A stretch of 64,000 nucleotides of DNA from Actinomycetota bacterium (GCA_018268465.1 JAFDWN010000002.1:345154-409153), one strand, 5' to 3'; positions 15,816 to 26,543 are shown, counted from the first letter of the stretch. The notes: a model not told the origin generated them from the letters alone. Numbers and translations are program-made.

Positions 15816-15901
15816 ACCTCGACAACCTCGTCGGCCTGGCGCTGGCGATTCTCATCGCGCTGTTTCTCTTCGCGGCGCTGCTGTTCCCGGAGAGGTTCTA
15901 G
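15812..15901 (+). CDS. kdpF: KdpF, small subunit of the K+-transporting ATPase
   Basis: A 29-residue single-helix peptide (starts MNLDNLVGL, ends LLFPERF), the typical KdpF pattern and length. KdpF stabilises the KdpABC complex in the membrane. It begins at a GTG that overlaps the stop of the small peptide upstream, and its TAG shares its last base with the GTG of kdpA. This supports translation as one chain. Confidence 0.9.
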   Translation: MNLDNLVGLALAILIALFLFAALLFPERF

Positions 15902-17583
15902 TGACCGACACCGCCGCGGGGATCCTGTTCCTCGCCACGATCATCGTCGCGCTGGCCGCCGTCCACGTGCCGCTCGGTGACTACATGTACCGCGTGTACA
16001 GCGCGCGCACGCATGCGCGGGCCGAGCGCGCCGTCTACCGGATGATCGGCGCCGACCCCGACTCGGAGCAGACCTGGGGCGCCTACGCCCGCAGCGTCTT
16101 GGCGTTCTCCGCGGTCAGCATCCTGTTCCTGTTCATCGTCCAGCTCGTGCAGGGCAGACTGCCGCTGCACCTGCACGACCCGGCCACGCCGATGACCCCG
16201 GCGCTGGCCTGGAACACCGCCGTCAGTTTCGTGACGAACACCAACTGGCAGGCGTACTCGGGTGAATCGACCCAGGGCCATCTGGTGCAGATGGCGGGCC
16301 TGGCGGTGCAGAACTTCGTCTCGGCCGCCGTCGGGATGGCCGTCGCCGTCGCGTTCGTGCGGGGGCTGGCCCGGCGCGACACCAGTGAGCTCGGCAACTT
16401 CTGGGTTGACCTGGTACGCGGCACATTCCGCATCCTGTTGCCACTGTCGATCGTCGGTGCGGTCATCTTGATCGCCGGCGGGGTGATCCAGAACTTCCAG
16501 CTGCACGACCAGGTCGTCACCACACTGGCGGGCACCCCGCAGACGATCACCGGCGGGCCGGTGGCAAGCCAGGAAGCCATCAAAGAACTGGGCACCAACG
16601 GCGGCGGGTTCTTCAACGCCAACTCCGCGCACCCGTTCGAAAACCCGACCACCTGGACCAACTGGGTGGAGATCTTCCTGCTGCTGGTCATCAGCTTCTC
16701 GCTGCCGCGCACCTTCGGCCGGATGGTCGGCAACGGCAAGCAGGGTCGCAATCAAGGCTTGGCGATCGTCGCGGTCATGGGTGTCATCGCGACGATCAGC
16801 GTCGGTCTGATGATGCTGTTCCAGCTGGGCCACCACGGCACCGTGCCGACCGCCGTCAACGCCGCGATGGAAGGTGTCGAGCAGCGGTTCGGCGTCGCCG
16901 ACTCGGCCGTCTTCGCCGATGCGACCACCCTGACCTCCACCGGCGCCGTCAACTCGTTCCACGACTCCTACACCAGCCTCGGCGGACTGATGACGCTGTT
17001 CAACATGCAGCTAGGCGAGGTGGCCCCCGGCGGCGTCGGCTCCGGTCTCTACGGCATGCTGGTGCTGGCGATCATCACGGTGTTCGTCGCCGGACTGATG
17101 GTCGGCCGCACGCCGGAGTATCTCGGCAAGAAGATCACCCCGCGCGAAATCAAGCTGGCCGCAACCTATTTCCTCATCACCCCGCTGATCGTGCTGACCG
17201 GCACCGCGGTGGCCATGGCGATGCCGGGGCAGCGGGCGAGCATGCTCAACAGCGGGCCGCACGGACTCTCCGAGGTGCTCTACGCGTTCACCTCGGCGGG
17301 TAACAACAACGGGTCCGCCTTCGCGGGCATCTCCGTCAACACCGAGTGGTACAACACCGCACTCGGCCTGGCGATGGCGTTCGGCCGGTTCCTGCCCATC
17401 ATCGTCGTGCTGGCATTGGCCGGGTCACTGGCCCGACAAGGCAAGACACCCGAATCCGTCGGCACACTACCCACCCACCGGCCCCAGTTCGTCGGCATGG
17501 TCGCGGGTGTGACGCTGATCCTGGTCGGGCTGACCTTCCTGCCGATGCTCGCCCTCGGACCACTCGCTGAAGGAATCCACTGA
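15901..17583 (+). CDS. kdpA: KdpA, potassium-binding channel-like subunit of KdpFABC
   Basis: A 560-residue membrane protein of normal KdpA length, with about ten helices. It carries the four selectivity-filter loops of this K+ channel-like subunit, including '[14 protein letters not shown]', '[16 protein letters not shown]' and '[14 protein letters not shown]'. KdpA binds and conducts K+ in the high-affinity pump. GTG start overlaps the kdpF stop by one base; the TGA overlaps the kdpB ATG by one base. All key glycines of the filters appear intact. Confidence 0.97.
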   Translation: MTDTAAGILFLATIIVALAAVHVPLGDYMYRVYSARTHARAERAVYRMIGADPDSEQTWGAYARSVLAFSAVSILFLFIVQLVQGRLPLHLHDPATPMTPALAWNTAVSFVTNTNWQAYSGESTQGHLVQMAGLAVQNFVSAAVGMAVAVAFVRGLARRDTSELGNFWVDLVRGTFRILLPLSIVGAVILIAGGVIQNFQLHDQVVTTLAGTPQTITGGPVASQEAIKELGTNGGGFFNANSAHPFENPTTWTNWVEIFLLLVISFSLPRTFGRMVGNGKQGRNQGLAIVAVMGVIATISVGLMMLFQLGHHGTVPTAVNAAMEGVEQRFGVADSAVFADATTLTSTGAVNSFHDSYTSLGGLMTLFNMQLGEVAPGGVGSGLYGMLVLAIITVFVAGLMVGRTPEYLGKKITPREIKLAATYFLITPLIVLTGTAVAMAMPGQRASMLNSGPHGLSEVLYAFTSAGNNNGSAFAGISVNTEWYNTALGLAMAFGRFLPIIVVLALAGSLARQGKTPESVGTLPTHRPQFVGMVAGVTLILVGLTFLPMLALGPLAEGIH

Positions 17584-19727
17584 TGTCCACCCCAACCCTC
17601 GAATCGGTTCCGATGACACCGTCAGACACCAAGCCGGCCAAACGTATTCAGGGCGGCCTACTCGACCCGAAGATGCTGTGGACCGCGCTGCCCGACGCGC
17701 TGCGCAAACTCAGCCCGCGCACCCTGTGGCGCAACCCGGTGATGCTCATCGTCGAGATCGGCGCGGTGTGGAGCACCGTGCTCGCGGTGACCGATCCGTC
17801 GTGGTTCGCCTGGCTGATCGTGGCATGGCTGTGGCTGACGGTGATCTTCGCCAACCTCGCCGAGGCCGTCGCCGAGGGCCGCGGCAAAGCCCAGGCCGAA
17901 AGCCTGCGCAAGACCAAGACCTCCACCATGGCCCGCCGGCTCGTCGACTGGCGCCCCGGCACACCGGCCCGCGAGGAGTCGGTCGCGGCACCCCTGCTCC
18001 AGCAGGGCGACATCGTCGTCGTGGAGGCCGGCCAGACCATCCCGGGCGACGGTGACGTCGTGGAGGGTATCGCCTCGGTGGACGAATCGGCCATCACCGG
18101 CGAATCCGCCCCTGTCATAAGGGAATCCGGCGGCGACCGCTCCGCGGTCACCGGCGGCACCACCGTGCTGTCGGACCGCATCATCGTGCGAATCACCCAG
18201 AAGCCGGGCGAGAGCTTCATCGACCGGATGATCTCACTCGTGGAGGGCGCCAACCGTCAGAAGACGCCCAACGAGATCGCGCTGAACATCCTGCTCGCGT
18301 CGCTCACCATCATCTTCGTATTCGCCGTCGCCACCCTGCAGCCGCTGGCGATCTTCTCCAAGGCGAACAACCCCGGCGTCCCGGACAGCCTGGCGCTCAC
18401 CGGCAACGGTGTCACCGGGATCGTGATGGTCTCACTGCTGGTGTGTCTCATCCCGACCACCATCGGCGCACTGCTCTCCGCGATCGGCATCGCCGGCATG
18501 GACCGGCTGGTGCAGCGCAACGTGCTGGCCATGTCGGGCCGCGCCGTCGAGGCGGCCGGCGATGTGAACACGCTGCTGCTGGACAAGACCGGCACGATCA
18601 CCCTGGGCAACCGTCAGGCCGCGGCGTTCGTGCCCCTCGCGCGGGTGTCCCCGGACGAACTCGCCGACGCGGCACAGTTATCCAGCCTTGCCGACGAGAC
18701 CCCCGAAGGCCGGTCGATCGTCGTCTTCGCCAAACAGCAGTACGGGCTGCGGGCCCGCACACCCGGCGAACTCGCCCAGGCCCACTGGGTCGAGTTCAGC
18801 GCGAACACCCGGATGTCCGGCGTCGACCTGGACGACACCAAACTGCGCAAGGGCGCGGCCACCGCGGTGGCGGAGTGGATACGGGCCGAAGGCGGCCGGG
18901 TACCCAGCGAACTCGGTGACATCGTCGACGGCATCTCGGCCGCGGGCGGAACGCCGCTCGTGGTCGGCCGGGTACGCGGCGGCGACGCGAGCGTGCTCGG
19001 CGTCATCCACCTCAAAGACGTCGTCAAACACGGCATGCGGGAGCGTTTCGACGAGATGCGCAGGATGGGTATCCGCACGGTGATGATCACCGGTGACAAC
19101 CCGTTGACCGCCAAGGCCATCGCCGACGAGGCCGGTGTGGACGACTTCCTGGCCGAGGCCACCCCCGAGGACAAGATGGCCCTGATCCGCAAGGAGCAGG
19201 CCGGCGGCAAGCTCGTCGCCATGACCGGTGACGGCACCAACGACGCACCGGCACTCGCGCAGGCCGACGTCGGTGTGGCCATGAACAGTGGCACGTCGGC
19301 AGCCAAGGAGGCCGGCAACATGGTCGACCTCGACTCCGACCCCACCAAGCTCATCGAGATCGTCGAGATCGGAAAGCAGCTGCTGATCACCCGGGGTGCC
19401 CTGACGACGTTCTCCATCGCCAACGACATCGCCAAGTACTTCGCGATCATCCCGGCGATGTTCGTGGCGTTGTTCCCCGGCCTGGACCTGCTCAACGTGA
19501 TGCGGTTACACAGCCCCCAATCGGCCATCCTGTCCGCGGTCGTCTTCAACGCACTGGTCATCGTCGCGCTGATCCCGCTGGCCCTGCGCGGAGTGCGCTA
19601 CACCCCGAGCAGCGCGTCGAAACTGTTGAGCCGCAACCTGTTCATCTACGGCCTCGGCGGCATCATCGCGCCGTTCATCGGCATCAAGCTGATCGACCTG
19701 GTCGTCCAACTCCTCCCCGGGATGTGA
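17583..19727 (+). CDS. kdpB: KdpB, P-type ATPase subunit of KdpFABC
   Basis: A 714-residue P-type ATPase that powers high-affinity K+ uptake. The phosphorylated aspartate is Asp334 in '[12 protein letters not shown]'. The TGES loop is at residues 172-175; its Ser175 matches the serine whose phosphorylation inhibits the E. coli pump at high K+. '[19 protein letters not shown]' and '[18 protein letters not shown]' are the usual nucleotide and hinge motifs. Length is slightly above E. coli KdpB (682). One-base overlap with kdpA, one-base gap to kdpC. Confidence 0.97.
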   Translation: MSTPTLESVPMTPSDTKPAKRIQGGLLDPKMLWTALPDALRKLSPRTLWRNPVMLIVEIGAVWSTVLAVTDPSWFAWLIVAWLWLTVIFANLAEAVAEGRGKAQAESLRKTKTSTMARRLVDWRPGTPAREESVAAPLLQQGDIVVVEAGQTIPGDGDVVEGIASVDESAITGESAPVIRESGGDRSAVTGGTTVLSDRIIVRITQKPGESFIDRMISLVEGANRQKTPNEIALNILLASLTIIFVFAVATLQPLAIFSKANNPGVPDSLALTGNGVTGIVMVSLLVCLIPTTIGALLSAIGIAGMDRLVQRNVLAMSGRAVEAAGDVNTLLLDKTGTITLGNRQAAAFVPLARVSPDELADAAQLSSLADETPEGRSIVVFAKQQYGLRARTPGELAQAHWVEFSANTRMSGVDLDDTKLRKGAATAVAEWIRAEGGRVPSELGDIVDGISAAGGTPLVVGRVRGGDASVLGVIHLKDVVKHGMRERFDEMRRMGIRTVMITGDNPLTAKAIADEAGVDDFLAEATPEDKMALIRKEQAGGKLVAMTGDGTNDAPALAQADVGVAMNSGTSAAKEAGNMVDLDSDPTKLIEIVEIGKQLLITRGALTTFSIANDIAKYFAIIPAMFVALFPGLDLLNVMRLHSPQSAILSAVVFNALVIVALIPLALRGVRYTPSSASKLLSRNLFIYGLGGIIAPFIGIKLIDLVVQLLPGM

Positions 19728-19728
19728 C

Positions 19729-20613
19729 ATGAGATTCTCCAACCTCGCCCGCCAGCACTGGGCCGCGCTGCGCGCGCTGCTGCTGTTCACCGCCGTCCTC
19801 GGCCTGGCCTACCCGGCGGTGATCTGGCTGATCGCGCAGCTGCCCGGCCTCAACGACAAGGCCGACGGGTCGATCATCGAGGCCAATGGAAAACCGTTGG
19901 GCAGCAGCCTGATCGGACAGTCCTTCACCGATCCCGACGGCAACCCGCTACCGCGGTACTTCCAGAGCAGGCCCTCGGCGGCAGGCTCCGGATACGACCC
20001 GCTGGCCAGCGGCGCCAGCAACCTCGGCCCGGAAAGCGTCGTGGATCAACCCGACAAGCCGAGCCTGCTCACCCTGGTGTGCCAGCGCAGCAAGGACATC
20101 GGTGCACTCGACGATGTCGACGGAAGCCGCCCGTTCTGCACCGGCGACGGTGTCGGCGCGGTGCTGTCGGTGATCGGACCGCGCGACGCCCGCGGCAACG
20201 TCGTCCACCCGACACGGGTCATCAGCGTCAACGAACCGTGCGAGACCACCGCGACCCCCTTCCTCGCCACCTACGAGGGCGTGCGTGTCGAATGCGCGAA
20301 ATCCGGCCAGGACGGCGATGACTACAGCATCGGCCAGATCGTGCCGATCAGGGGCGCCGCGCCCGCCGACCCGCGTGTTCCCGCCGACGCGGTCACCGCC
20401 AGCGGCAGCGGCCTGGATCCCGACATCTCGCCCGAATATGCCGCCATCCAGGTGAACCGCGTGGCGCAAGCCCGCGGCATCACCCCCGAACAGGTCCGCC
20501 AGGCCGTCAGCGACAACACCCGGGGCCGCGATCTCGGCTTCCTCGGCCAGCCCCGGGTCAACGTGCTCGAACTCAACCTCGAACTCGACCAGAAGTACCC
20601 GGCCGGGGGCTGA
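19729..20613 (+). CDS. kdpC: KdpC with a large Cys-containing extracytoplasmic insertion
   Basis: KdpC, the single-span subunit that enhances ATP affinity of KdpB. The expected parts are present: membrane helix (about 16-37), 'GSSLIGQSFTDPDG', 'YFQSRPSAA', 'SNLGP', then 'ADAVTASGSGLDPDISPEYA' and 'LGQPRVNVLELNLELD'. At 294 residues it is about 100 longer than E. coli KdpC (190). The excess lies between SNLGP (about 97-101) and the VPADAVTASGSG block (about 217), and holds four cysteines (118, 137, 171, 189). If the bulk of KdpC faces outside, these could form two disulfides. Whether this insert is common in the genus I cannot check here. Confidence 0.93.
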   Translation: MRFSNLARQHWAALRALLLFTAVLGLAYPAVIWLIAQLPGLNDKADGSIIEANGKPLGSSLIGQSFTDPDGNPLPRYFQSRPSAAGSGYDPLASGASNLGPESVVDQPDKPSLLTLVCQRSKDIGALDDVDGSRPFCTGDGVGAVLSVIGPRDARGNVVHPTRVISVNEPCETTATPFLATYEGVRVECAKSGQDGDDYSIGQIVPIRGAAPADPRVPADAVTASGSGLDPDISPEYAAIQVNRVAQARGITPEQVRQAVSDNTRGRDLGFLGQPRVNVLELNLELDQKYPAGG

Positions 20614-20620
20614 TCCGGCG

Positions 20621-23239
20621 ATGGATGATGAGGTCGTGACCACGGGCGGCGACAGCCTCGCGCGACGAGCGACGGCAGGCATGGGCCAGTCGGCGCCCGC
20701 ACGACCCGACTACAAGAGGAGGCGCGGCGAGCTTCGCATCTACCTCGGCGCGGCGCCGGGAGTCGGCAAGACGTATGCGATGTTGGGCGAAGCACACCGG
20801 CGGCTCGAGCGGGGCACCGACCTCGTCGCCGGCGTCGTCCTCACCCACGGCCGCAAGAAGACCGCCGAGTTACTGGAGCGCATCGAGATCATCCCGCCGC
20901 GCACCATCACCTACCGCGGCGGAACCTTCCCCGAGTTGGACGTGCCCGCTGTTCTCGCGCGTCACCCCGAGGTCGCGCTGGTGGACGAACTCGCCCACAC
21001 CAACACCCCCGGCAGTAAGAACCACAAGCGGTGGCAGGACGTCGAGGAACTGCTCGACGCCGGGATCAACGTGATCTCCACCGTCAACGTGCAGCACCTG
21101 GAGAGCCTCAACGACGTCGTCACCCAGATCACCGGCATCGAACAGCAGGAGAAGGTGCCCGACGAGGTCGTGCGCGCCGCCGACCAGATCGAACTCGTCG
21201 ACATCACCCCGGAGGCGTTGCGACGCAGGCTTTCCCACGGCAACGTCTACGCGCCGGAACGCATCGACGCCGCGCTGTCCAACTACTTCCGGCGCGGAAA
21301 CCTCACCGCGCTGAGGGAACTGGCGCTGTTGTGGCTGGCCGATCAGGTCGACGCCGCGCTGGCCAAGTACCGGGCCGACAACAGGATCACCGACACGTGG
21401 GAGGCCAGGGAACGGGTGGTGGTCGCGGTCACCGGCGGACCCGAATCCGAAACGCTGGTCCGCCGGGCATCGCGCATCGCATCGAAGTCGAGTGCCGAGC
21501 TGATGGTCGTGCACGTGGTGCGCGGCGACGGGCTCGCCGGAGTCAGCGCGCCGCATATGGGGGCCGTCCGCGAACTCGCCGCCAGCCTCGGCGCCACCCT
21601 GCACACCGTGGTCGGCGACAGCGCTGGAGGCGTAGCCCCCGCCCTTTTGGATTTCGCCCGCGAGATGAACGCCACCCAACTCGTGCTCGGCACCTCCCGG
21701 CGCTCCCGCTGGGCCCGGATCTTCGACGAAGGCATCGGCGCAGCCACGGTGCAGCACTCCGGGAAGATCGACGTGCACATGGTCACCCACGACCAGGCCA
21801 CGGGCGCCTCGTCGTGGTCACGGCTGAGTCCACGCCGCCAACGCCTGGCGTCCTGGCTGGCCGCAGTGCTGGTGCCGACGGCGATCTGCGCGCTGATCGT
21901 GCTGGCGCTGGACCCCTTCCTCGGTGTCGGCGGGGAAAGTGCGCTGTTCTTCGTCGGGGTACTCGTCGTCGCCCTGCTCGGCGGCGTCGCGCCCGCGGCA
22001 CTGTCGGCGGTGCTGTCCGGACTGCTGCTCAACTACTTCCTCATCAGTCCGCGGCATACGTTCACCATCGCCGACCCGAACAGCGCCATCACGATCGTGG
22101 TGCTCCTGGCCGTCGCGGTCGCGGTGGCCGTGCTGGTCGACGGCGCGGCCAAACGCGCCCGCGAGGCCAGGCGGGCATCGCAGGAGGCCGAGCTACTGGC
22201 CCTGTTCGCCGGGTCGGTGCTGCGCGGCGCCGACCTGGACACCCTGCTGGAACGCGTCCGCGAGACCTACGCCCAGCGGGCGGTCAGCCTGCTGCGCGAA
22301 GAGGCGGATGCCGCGAGGGTCGTCGGCTGCGTCGGCACGGACCCGTGCCTGGACATCGACTCCGCCGACACGGCCATCGAAGTCGGCGACGACGAGTTCT
22401 GGATGCTGCTGGCCGGCAAGAAGTTATCCGCAAGGGACCGCCGCGTGCTCACCGCGGTCGCCACGCAGGCCGCCGGTCTGGTCAAACAACGCGAACTGGC
22501 CGAGGAGGCCAGTAAGGCCGAAGCCATCGCGCGGGCCGACGAACTGCGGCGCTCCCTGCTGTCCGCGGTCAGCCACGACCTGCGCACACCGCTGGCGGCC
22601 GCCAAGGCGGCGGTGTCCAGCCTGCGCAGCGACGACGTCGGCTTCTCCGAGGAGGACACCGCCGAGTTGCTCGCGACGATCGAGGAGTCGACCGACCAGC
22701 TCACCGCGCTCGTCGGCAACCTCCTCGACTCATCCCGGCTGGCGGCCGGCGCGGTGCACCCCGAGCTGCGCCGGGTCTACCTCGAGGAAACGGTGCAGCG
22801 CGCGCTCGTCGGGATCAGCCGGGGCGTCACCGGTTTCGGCCACGACTCCCTCGACCGGGTGAAGGTCGCGGTCGGCGGCACGGTCGTGATGGCCGACAGC
22901 GGCCTACTCGAACGTGTGCTGGCCAACCTCATCGACAACGCGCTGCGCTACGCCCCCGAAGGTCCGATCAGGGTCACCGCAGGACAGGTCGGCACGCGCG
23001 TCCTGATCGCCATCGTCGACGAAGGCCCGGGCATCCCCCGCGGCTCCGAGGACCGGCTCTTCGGCGCCTTCCAGCGCCTCGGCGACCACGACACCGCCAA
23101 CGGCGTCGGCCTCGGTCTCTCGGTGGCCCACGGATTCGTCGAAGCCATGGGCGGCACCCTCACCGCCACCGACACCCCCGGCGGGGGGCTGACCATGGAG
23201 ATCGACCTCGGCGCGCCGCCGGGGAACGGCGCACCATGA
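20621..23239 (+). CDS. kdpD: KdpD sensor histidine kinase, first of two tandem copies
   Basis: An 872-residue KdpD with the full domain order: N-terminal KdpD domain (Walker A GAAPGVGKT at 43-51), universal stress protein-like domain (about 260-390), four membrane helices (about 405-500), a GAF-like region, HisKA with phospho-acceptor His652 in 'SAVSHDLRTPLAAAK', and HATPase ('NLIDNALRY', 'DEGPGIPRG', 'GVGLGLSVA'). It senses K+ limitation and turgor and phosphorylates KdpE. All catalytic motifs are intact. It starts 7 bases after kdpC and its TGA overlaps the start of the second kdpD (ATGA). Confidence 0.96.
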   Translation: MDDEVVTTGGDSLARRATAGMGQSAPARPDYKRRRGELRIYLGAAPGVGKTYAMLGEAHRRLERGTDLVAGVVLTHGRKKTAELLERIEIIPPRTITYRGGTFPELDVPAVLARHPEVALVDELAHTNTPGSKNHKRWQDVEELLDAGINVISTVNVQHLESLNDVVTQITGIEQQEKVPDEVVRAADQIELVDITPEALRRRLSHGNVYAPERIDAALSNYFRRGNLTALRELALLWLADQVDAALAKYRADNRITDTWEARERVVVAVTGGPESETLVRRASRIASKSSAELMVVHVVRGDGLAGVSAPHMGAVRELAASLGATLHTVVGDSAGGVAPALLDFAREMNATQLVLGTSRRSRWARIFDEGIGAATVQHSGKIDVHMVTHDQATGASSWSRLSPRRQRLASWLAAVLVPTAICALIVLALDPFLGVGGESALFFVGVLVVALLGGVAPAALSAVLSGLLLNYFLISPRHTFTIADPNSAITIVVLLAVAVAVAVLVDGAAKRAREARRASQEAELLALFAGSVLRGADLDTLLERVRETYAQRAVSLLREEADAARVVGCVGTDPCLDIDSADTAIEVGDDEFWMLLAGKKLSARDRRVLTAVATQAAGLVKQRELAEEASKAEAIARADELRRSLLSAVSHDLRTPLAAAKAAVSSLRSDDVGFSEEDTAELLATIEESTDQLTALVGNLLDSSRLAAGAVHPELRRVYLEETVQRALVGISRGVTGFGHDSLDRVKVAVGGTVVMADSGLLERVLANLIDNALRYAPEGPIRVTAGQVGTRVLIAIVDEGPGIPRGSEDRLFGAFQRLGDHDTANGVGLGLSVAHGFVEAMGGTLTATDTPGGGLTMEIDLGAPPGNGAP

Positions 23240-25869
23240 CCGGTTCGCCGGTGGTCGACGAGAAACCGCGGATCCTGCGGATCGACCGCGGCCGTCGCGT
23301 GGCCACGACGGCGATAAGCGATCATGAGACGGTGAGCACTCGCCGAGCCAAGCGCGGAGACCTGCGGATTTACCTCGGAGCGGCACCGGGCGTCGGCAAA
23401 ACCTACGGCATGCTGGGTGAGGCGCACCGGCGGATGGAACGGGGCACCGATGTGGTCGCCGGGATCATCGACGCCCACGGCCGGCGCAAGACCGCCCAGC
23501 AGATGGCGGGTATCGAGGTGGTGCCGCCGCTGCTGATCGAGTACCGCGGCGAACGCCACCCCGAACTCGACGTCGACGCCGTGCTGAGCCGTCGTCCCCA
23601 GGTGGTGCTCGTCGACGAGCTCGCCCACACCAACACACCCGGCAGCAGAAACACCAAGCGCTGGCAGGACGTCGAGGAAATCCTGGACGCCGGCATCACG
23701 GTGCTCACCACCGTCAACGTCCAGCATCTGGAGAGCCTCGACGACGTCGTCACCGAGATCACGGGGATCGAGGAGCAGGACAGGATTCCCGACGAAGTGG
23801 TGCGCCGCGCCGACCAGATCGAGCTGGTCGACATCACCCCGGAAGCGTTGCGGCGGCGGCTCGCACACGGCAACGTGTATCCGCCCGAGCGGGTGGATGC
23901 GGCGATGTCGAACTACTTCCGCACCGGAAACCTCACGGCGCTGCGTCAATTGGCGCTGCTGTGGCTGGCCGACCAGGTCGACGCGGCGCTGGCCCGATAC
24001 CGCGCCGACAACAAGATCACCTCCACCTGGGAGGCGCGGGAACGCGTGGTGGTCGCGGTCACCGGCGGCCCGGAATCGGAAACGTTGGTGCGCAGGGCTT
24101 CCCGCATCGCCTCCCGGTCCGGCGCCGAGCTCATGGTGGTGCACGTGATCCACGGCGACGGCCTGACCGGGGCCAGCGCCGCCGAGATGGGCCGACTGCG
24201 TGAACTGGCCGCCAGCCTGGGCGCCAGCCTGCACACCGTGGTGGGCGACGACGTGTCCACGACGTTGCTCGAGTTCTCCAGGGACGCCAACGCAACCCAG
24301 CTCGTACTGGGCACCTCCCGGCGGTCCCGCTGGGCGCGGATCTTCGACGAAGGCATCGGCGCCACCACGGTGCAACACTCCGGCAAGATCGACGTGCACA
24401 TGGTCACCCACGAGGAGGCCAACCGCACCCCGTCAAAGCCCGGGCTCGGACCGCGCCGCACACTGCTCACCTCCTGGCTGGCGGCGCTGGTCATCCCGTC
24501 GCTGATCTGCGCGCTGATCGTGCTGGTGCTGGACCGCTATCTCGGTATCGGCGGGGAAAGCGCGACGTTCGTGGTCGGCGTCCTCATCGTCGCCCTGCTC
24601 GGCGGCGTCGCGCCTGCGGCGCTGTCGGCGGTGCTGTCCGGGCTGCTGCTCAACTACTTCCTGGTCGACCCGCGGCACACCTTCACCATCGCCCAACCCG
24701 ACAGCGCCATCACGATCGTCGTACTCCTCGCCGTCGCCGTCGCCGTCGCCGGGCTGGTGGACAGCGCCGCCAGCCGGTCCCGCGAAGCCAGACGCGCCTC
24801 CCAGGAGGCCGAGCTGCTCGCGCTGTTCGCCGGGTCGGTGCTGCGCGATGCCGACCTGGACACCCTGCTGGAACGGGTGCGGGAGAGTTACTCCCAGCGC
24901 ACGGTGAGCCTGCTGCGCGAGACGCCCGGCGGCGCGCAGGTGGTCGGTTGTGTGGGCGCCGACCCGTGCCGGGACATCGACGCCGCCGACACCACCGTCG
25001 AAGTGGACCCCGACACGCCCCACGACCGGTTCTGGCTGCTGCTTGCGGGCAGGAAGCTGTCCGCACGGGACCGCAGGGTGCTGACCGCCGTCGCCAAACA
25101 GGCCGCCGGTCTGGTCCGGCAGCGCGAACTGGCCGAGGAAGCCGGACAGGCCGAAGCCATCGCGCGGGCCGACGAACTGCGGCGCTCCCTGCTGTCGGCA
25201 GTCAGCCATGATCTGCGCACACCGCTGGCTGCGGCCAAGGCGGCGGTGTCCAGCCTGCGCAGCATCGAGGTCGACTTCTCCGAGGAGGACACCGCCGAAC
25301 TGCTCGCCACCGTCGAGGAGTCGACCGACCAGCTCACCGCGCTCGTCGGCAACCTCCTCGACTCGTCGCGCCTGGCCGCGGGAGTGGTGCGCCCCGAGCT
25401 TCGGCCGGTCTACCTCGAGGAGGCGGTGCCGCGCGCCATGATGGCGATCAGCAACGGCACCACCGGTTTTCGTTCCGGACTCGACCGGGTCAAGGTCGCC
25501 GTGGACAGTGCGGTGGTGATGGCCGACAGCGGCCTACTCGAACGTGTGCTGGCCAACCTCATCGACAACGCGCTGCGCTACAGCGCGGGCAGCCCGGTGC
25601 GCGTCACCGCGGGCCGGGTCGGCGCGCGCGTACTCGTCGCGGTCTCCGACGAAGGCCCCGGTATCCCCCGCGGCGCCGAGGAGACGCTGTTCGGGGCCTT
25701 CCAGCGTCTCGGCGACGGCGACACCACCACCGGAATCGGCCTCGGGCTGTCCGTCGCCCGCGGCTTCGTCGAAGCGATGGGCGGCACCGTCACCGCCTCC
25801 GACACACCCGGCGGCGGACTCACCGTCGAGATCGACCTGCCCGCACCCCCCAAGGAGCACCGACCGTGA
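23236..25869 (+). CDS. kdpD: KdpD sensor histidine kinase, second tandem copy
   Basis: An 877-residue KdpD with the same architecture as its neighbour and long identical stretches, so the pair is a tandem duplication that has diverged. Walker A is at 48-56, the phospho-acceptor is His658, and the HATPase motifs ('NLIDNALRYSAG', 'DEGPGIPRG', 'GIGLGLSVA') are intact. Differences concentrate in the N-terminal 40 residues, the stress-protein domain, the cytoplasmic loop before the membrane helices and the GAF region, which are the parts expected to sense signals. ATGA overlap with the first copy and GTGA overlap with kdpE make it part of the same operon. An in-frame GTG at codon 33 is an alternative start. 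Confidence 0.95.
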   Translation: MTGSPVVDEKPRILRIDRGRRVATTAISDHETVSTRRAKRGDLRIYLGAAPGVGKTYGMLGEAHRRMERGTDVVAGIIDAHGRRKTAQQMAGIEVVPPLLIEYRGERHPELDVDAVLSRRPQVVLVDELAHTNTPGSRNTKRWQDVEEILDAGITVLTTVNVQHLESLDDVVTEITGIEEQDRIPDEVVRRADQIELVDITPEALRRRLAHGNVYPPERVDAAMSNYFRTGNLTALRQLALLWLADQVDAALARYRADNKITSTWEARERVVVAVTGGPESETLVRRASRIASRSGAELMVVHVIHGDGLTGASAAEMGRLRELAASLGASLHTVVGDDVSTTLLEFSRDANATQLVLGTSRRSRWARIFDEGIGATTVQHSGKIDVHMVTHEEANRTPSKPGLGPRRTLLTSWLAALVIPSLICALIVLVLDRYLGIGGESATFVVGVLIVALLGGVAPAALSAVLSGLLLNYFLVDPRHTFTIAQPDSAITIVVLLAVAVAVAGLVDSAASRSREARRASQEAELLALFAGSVLRDADLDTLLERVRESYSQRTVSLLRETPGGAQVVGCVGADPCRDIDAADTTVEVDPDTPHDRFWLLLAGRKLSARDRRVLTAVAKQAAGLVRQRELAEEAGQAEAIARADELRRSLLSAVSHDLRTPLAAAKAAVSSLRSIEVDFSEEDTAELLATVEESTDQLTALVGNLLDSSRLAAGVVRPELRPVYLEEAVPRAMMAISNGTTGFRSGLDRVKVAVDSAVVMADSGLLERVLANLIDNALRYSAGSPVRVTAGRVGARVLVAVSDEGPGIPRGAEETLFGAFQRLGDGDTTTGIGLGLSVARGFVEAMGGTVTASDTPGGGLTVEIDLPAPPKEHRP

Positions 25870-26543
25870 CGCGGGTCCTGGTCATCGACGACGAACCCCA
25901 GATCCTGCGGGCGCTGCGCATCAACCTGTCGGTGCGCGGCTACGAGGTGGACACCGCCACCGACGGCGCCCAAGGGTTGCGCAGCGCGGCCGACCACCGC
26001 CCCGACGTCATCGTGCTCGACCTCGGTCTGCCGGATATGAGCGGCATCGACGTACTGGCCGGGCTGCGCGGCTGGCTCAGCGCGCCGGTGATCGTGTTGT
26101 CGGCGCGGACCGACTCGTCGGACAAAGTGGAAGCGCTCGACGCCGGGGCCGACGACTACGTCACCAAACCGTTCGGCATGGACGAGTTCCTGGCGCGGCT
26201 GCGGGCGGCGGTGCGGCGCGCCACGGTGTCCGACACCGACGAGCCCGTCGTGGAGACGTCGTCGTTCACCGTCGACCTGTCCGCCAAGAAGGTGACCAAG
26301 AACGGCGCCGAAGTGCACCTGACGCCCACCGAGTGGGGCATGCTGGAAATGCTGGTGCGCAATCGCGGCAAGCTGGTGGGCCGCGAAGAACTGCTCAAAG
26401 AAGTGTGGGGGCCGGCCTACGCGAAAGAGACACACTATCTTCGGGTGTACCTCGCACAGCTGCGCCGCAAGCTCGAGAACGACCCGTCGCATCCCGTGCA
26501 TCTGCTGACCGAAGCGGGTATGGGCTACCGTTTCCAGCCGTGA
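25866..26543 (+). CDS. kdpE: KdpE, OmpR-family response regulator
   Basis: A 225-residue response regulator. The receiver domain has the acidic pair in 'VLVIDDEPQILRAL', the phospho-acceptor Asp in 'IVLDLGLPDMSG' (about residue 52) and Lys in 'DDYVTKPFG'. The C-terminal winged helix ('LTPTEWGMLEMLVRN', 'THYLRVYLAQLRRKLE') binds DNA. It takes phosphate from KdpD and activates kdp. The GTG start overlaps the stop of the second kdpD. In M. tuberculosis kdpDE are divergent from kdpFABC; here all are on one strand. Confidence 0.96.
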   Translation: MTRVLVIDDEPQILRALRINLSVRGYEVDTATDGAQGLRSAADHRPDVIVLDLGLPDMSGIDVLAGLRGWLSAPVIVLSARTDSSDKVEALDAGADDYVTKPFGMDEFLARLRAAVRRATVSDTDEPVVETSSFTVDLSAKKVTKNGAEVHLTPTEWGMLEMLVRNRGKLVGREELLKEVWGPAYAKETHYLRVYLAQLRRKLENDPSHPVHLLTEAGMGYRFQP

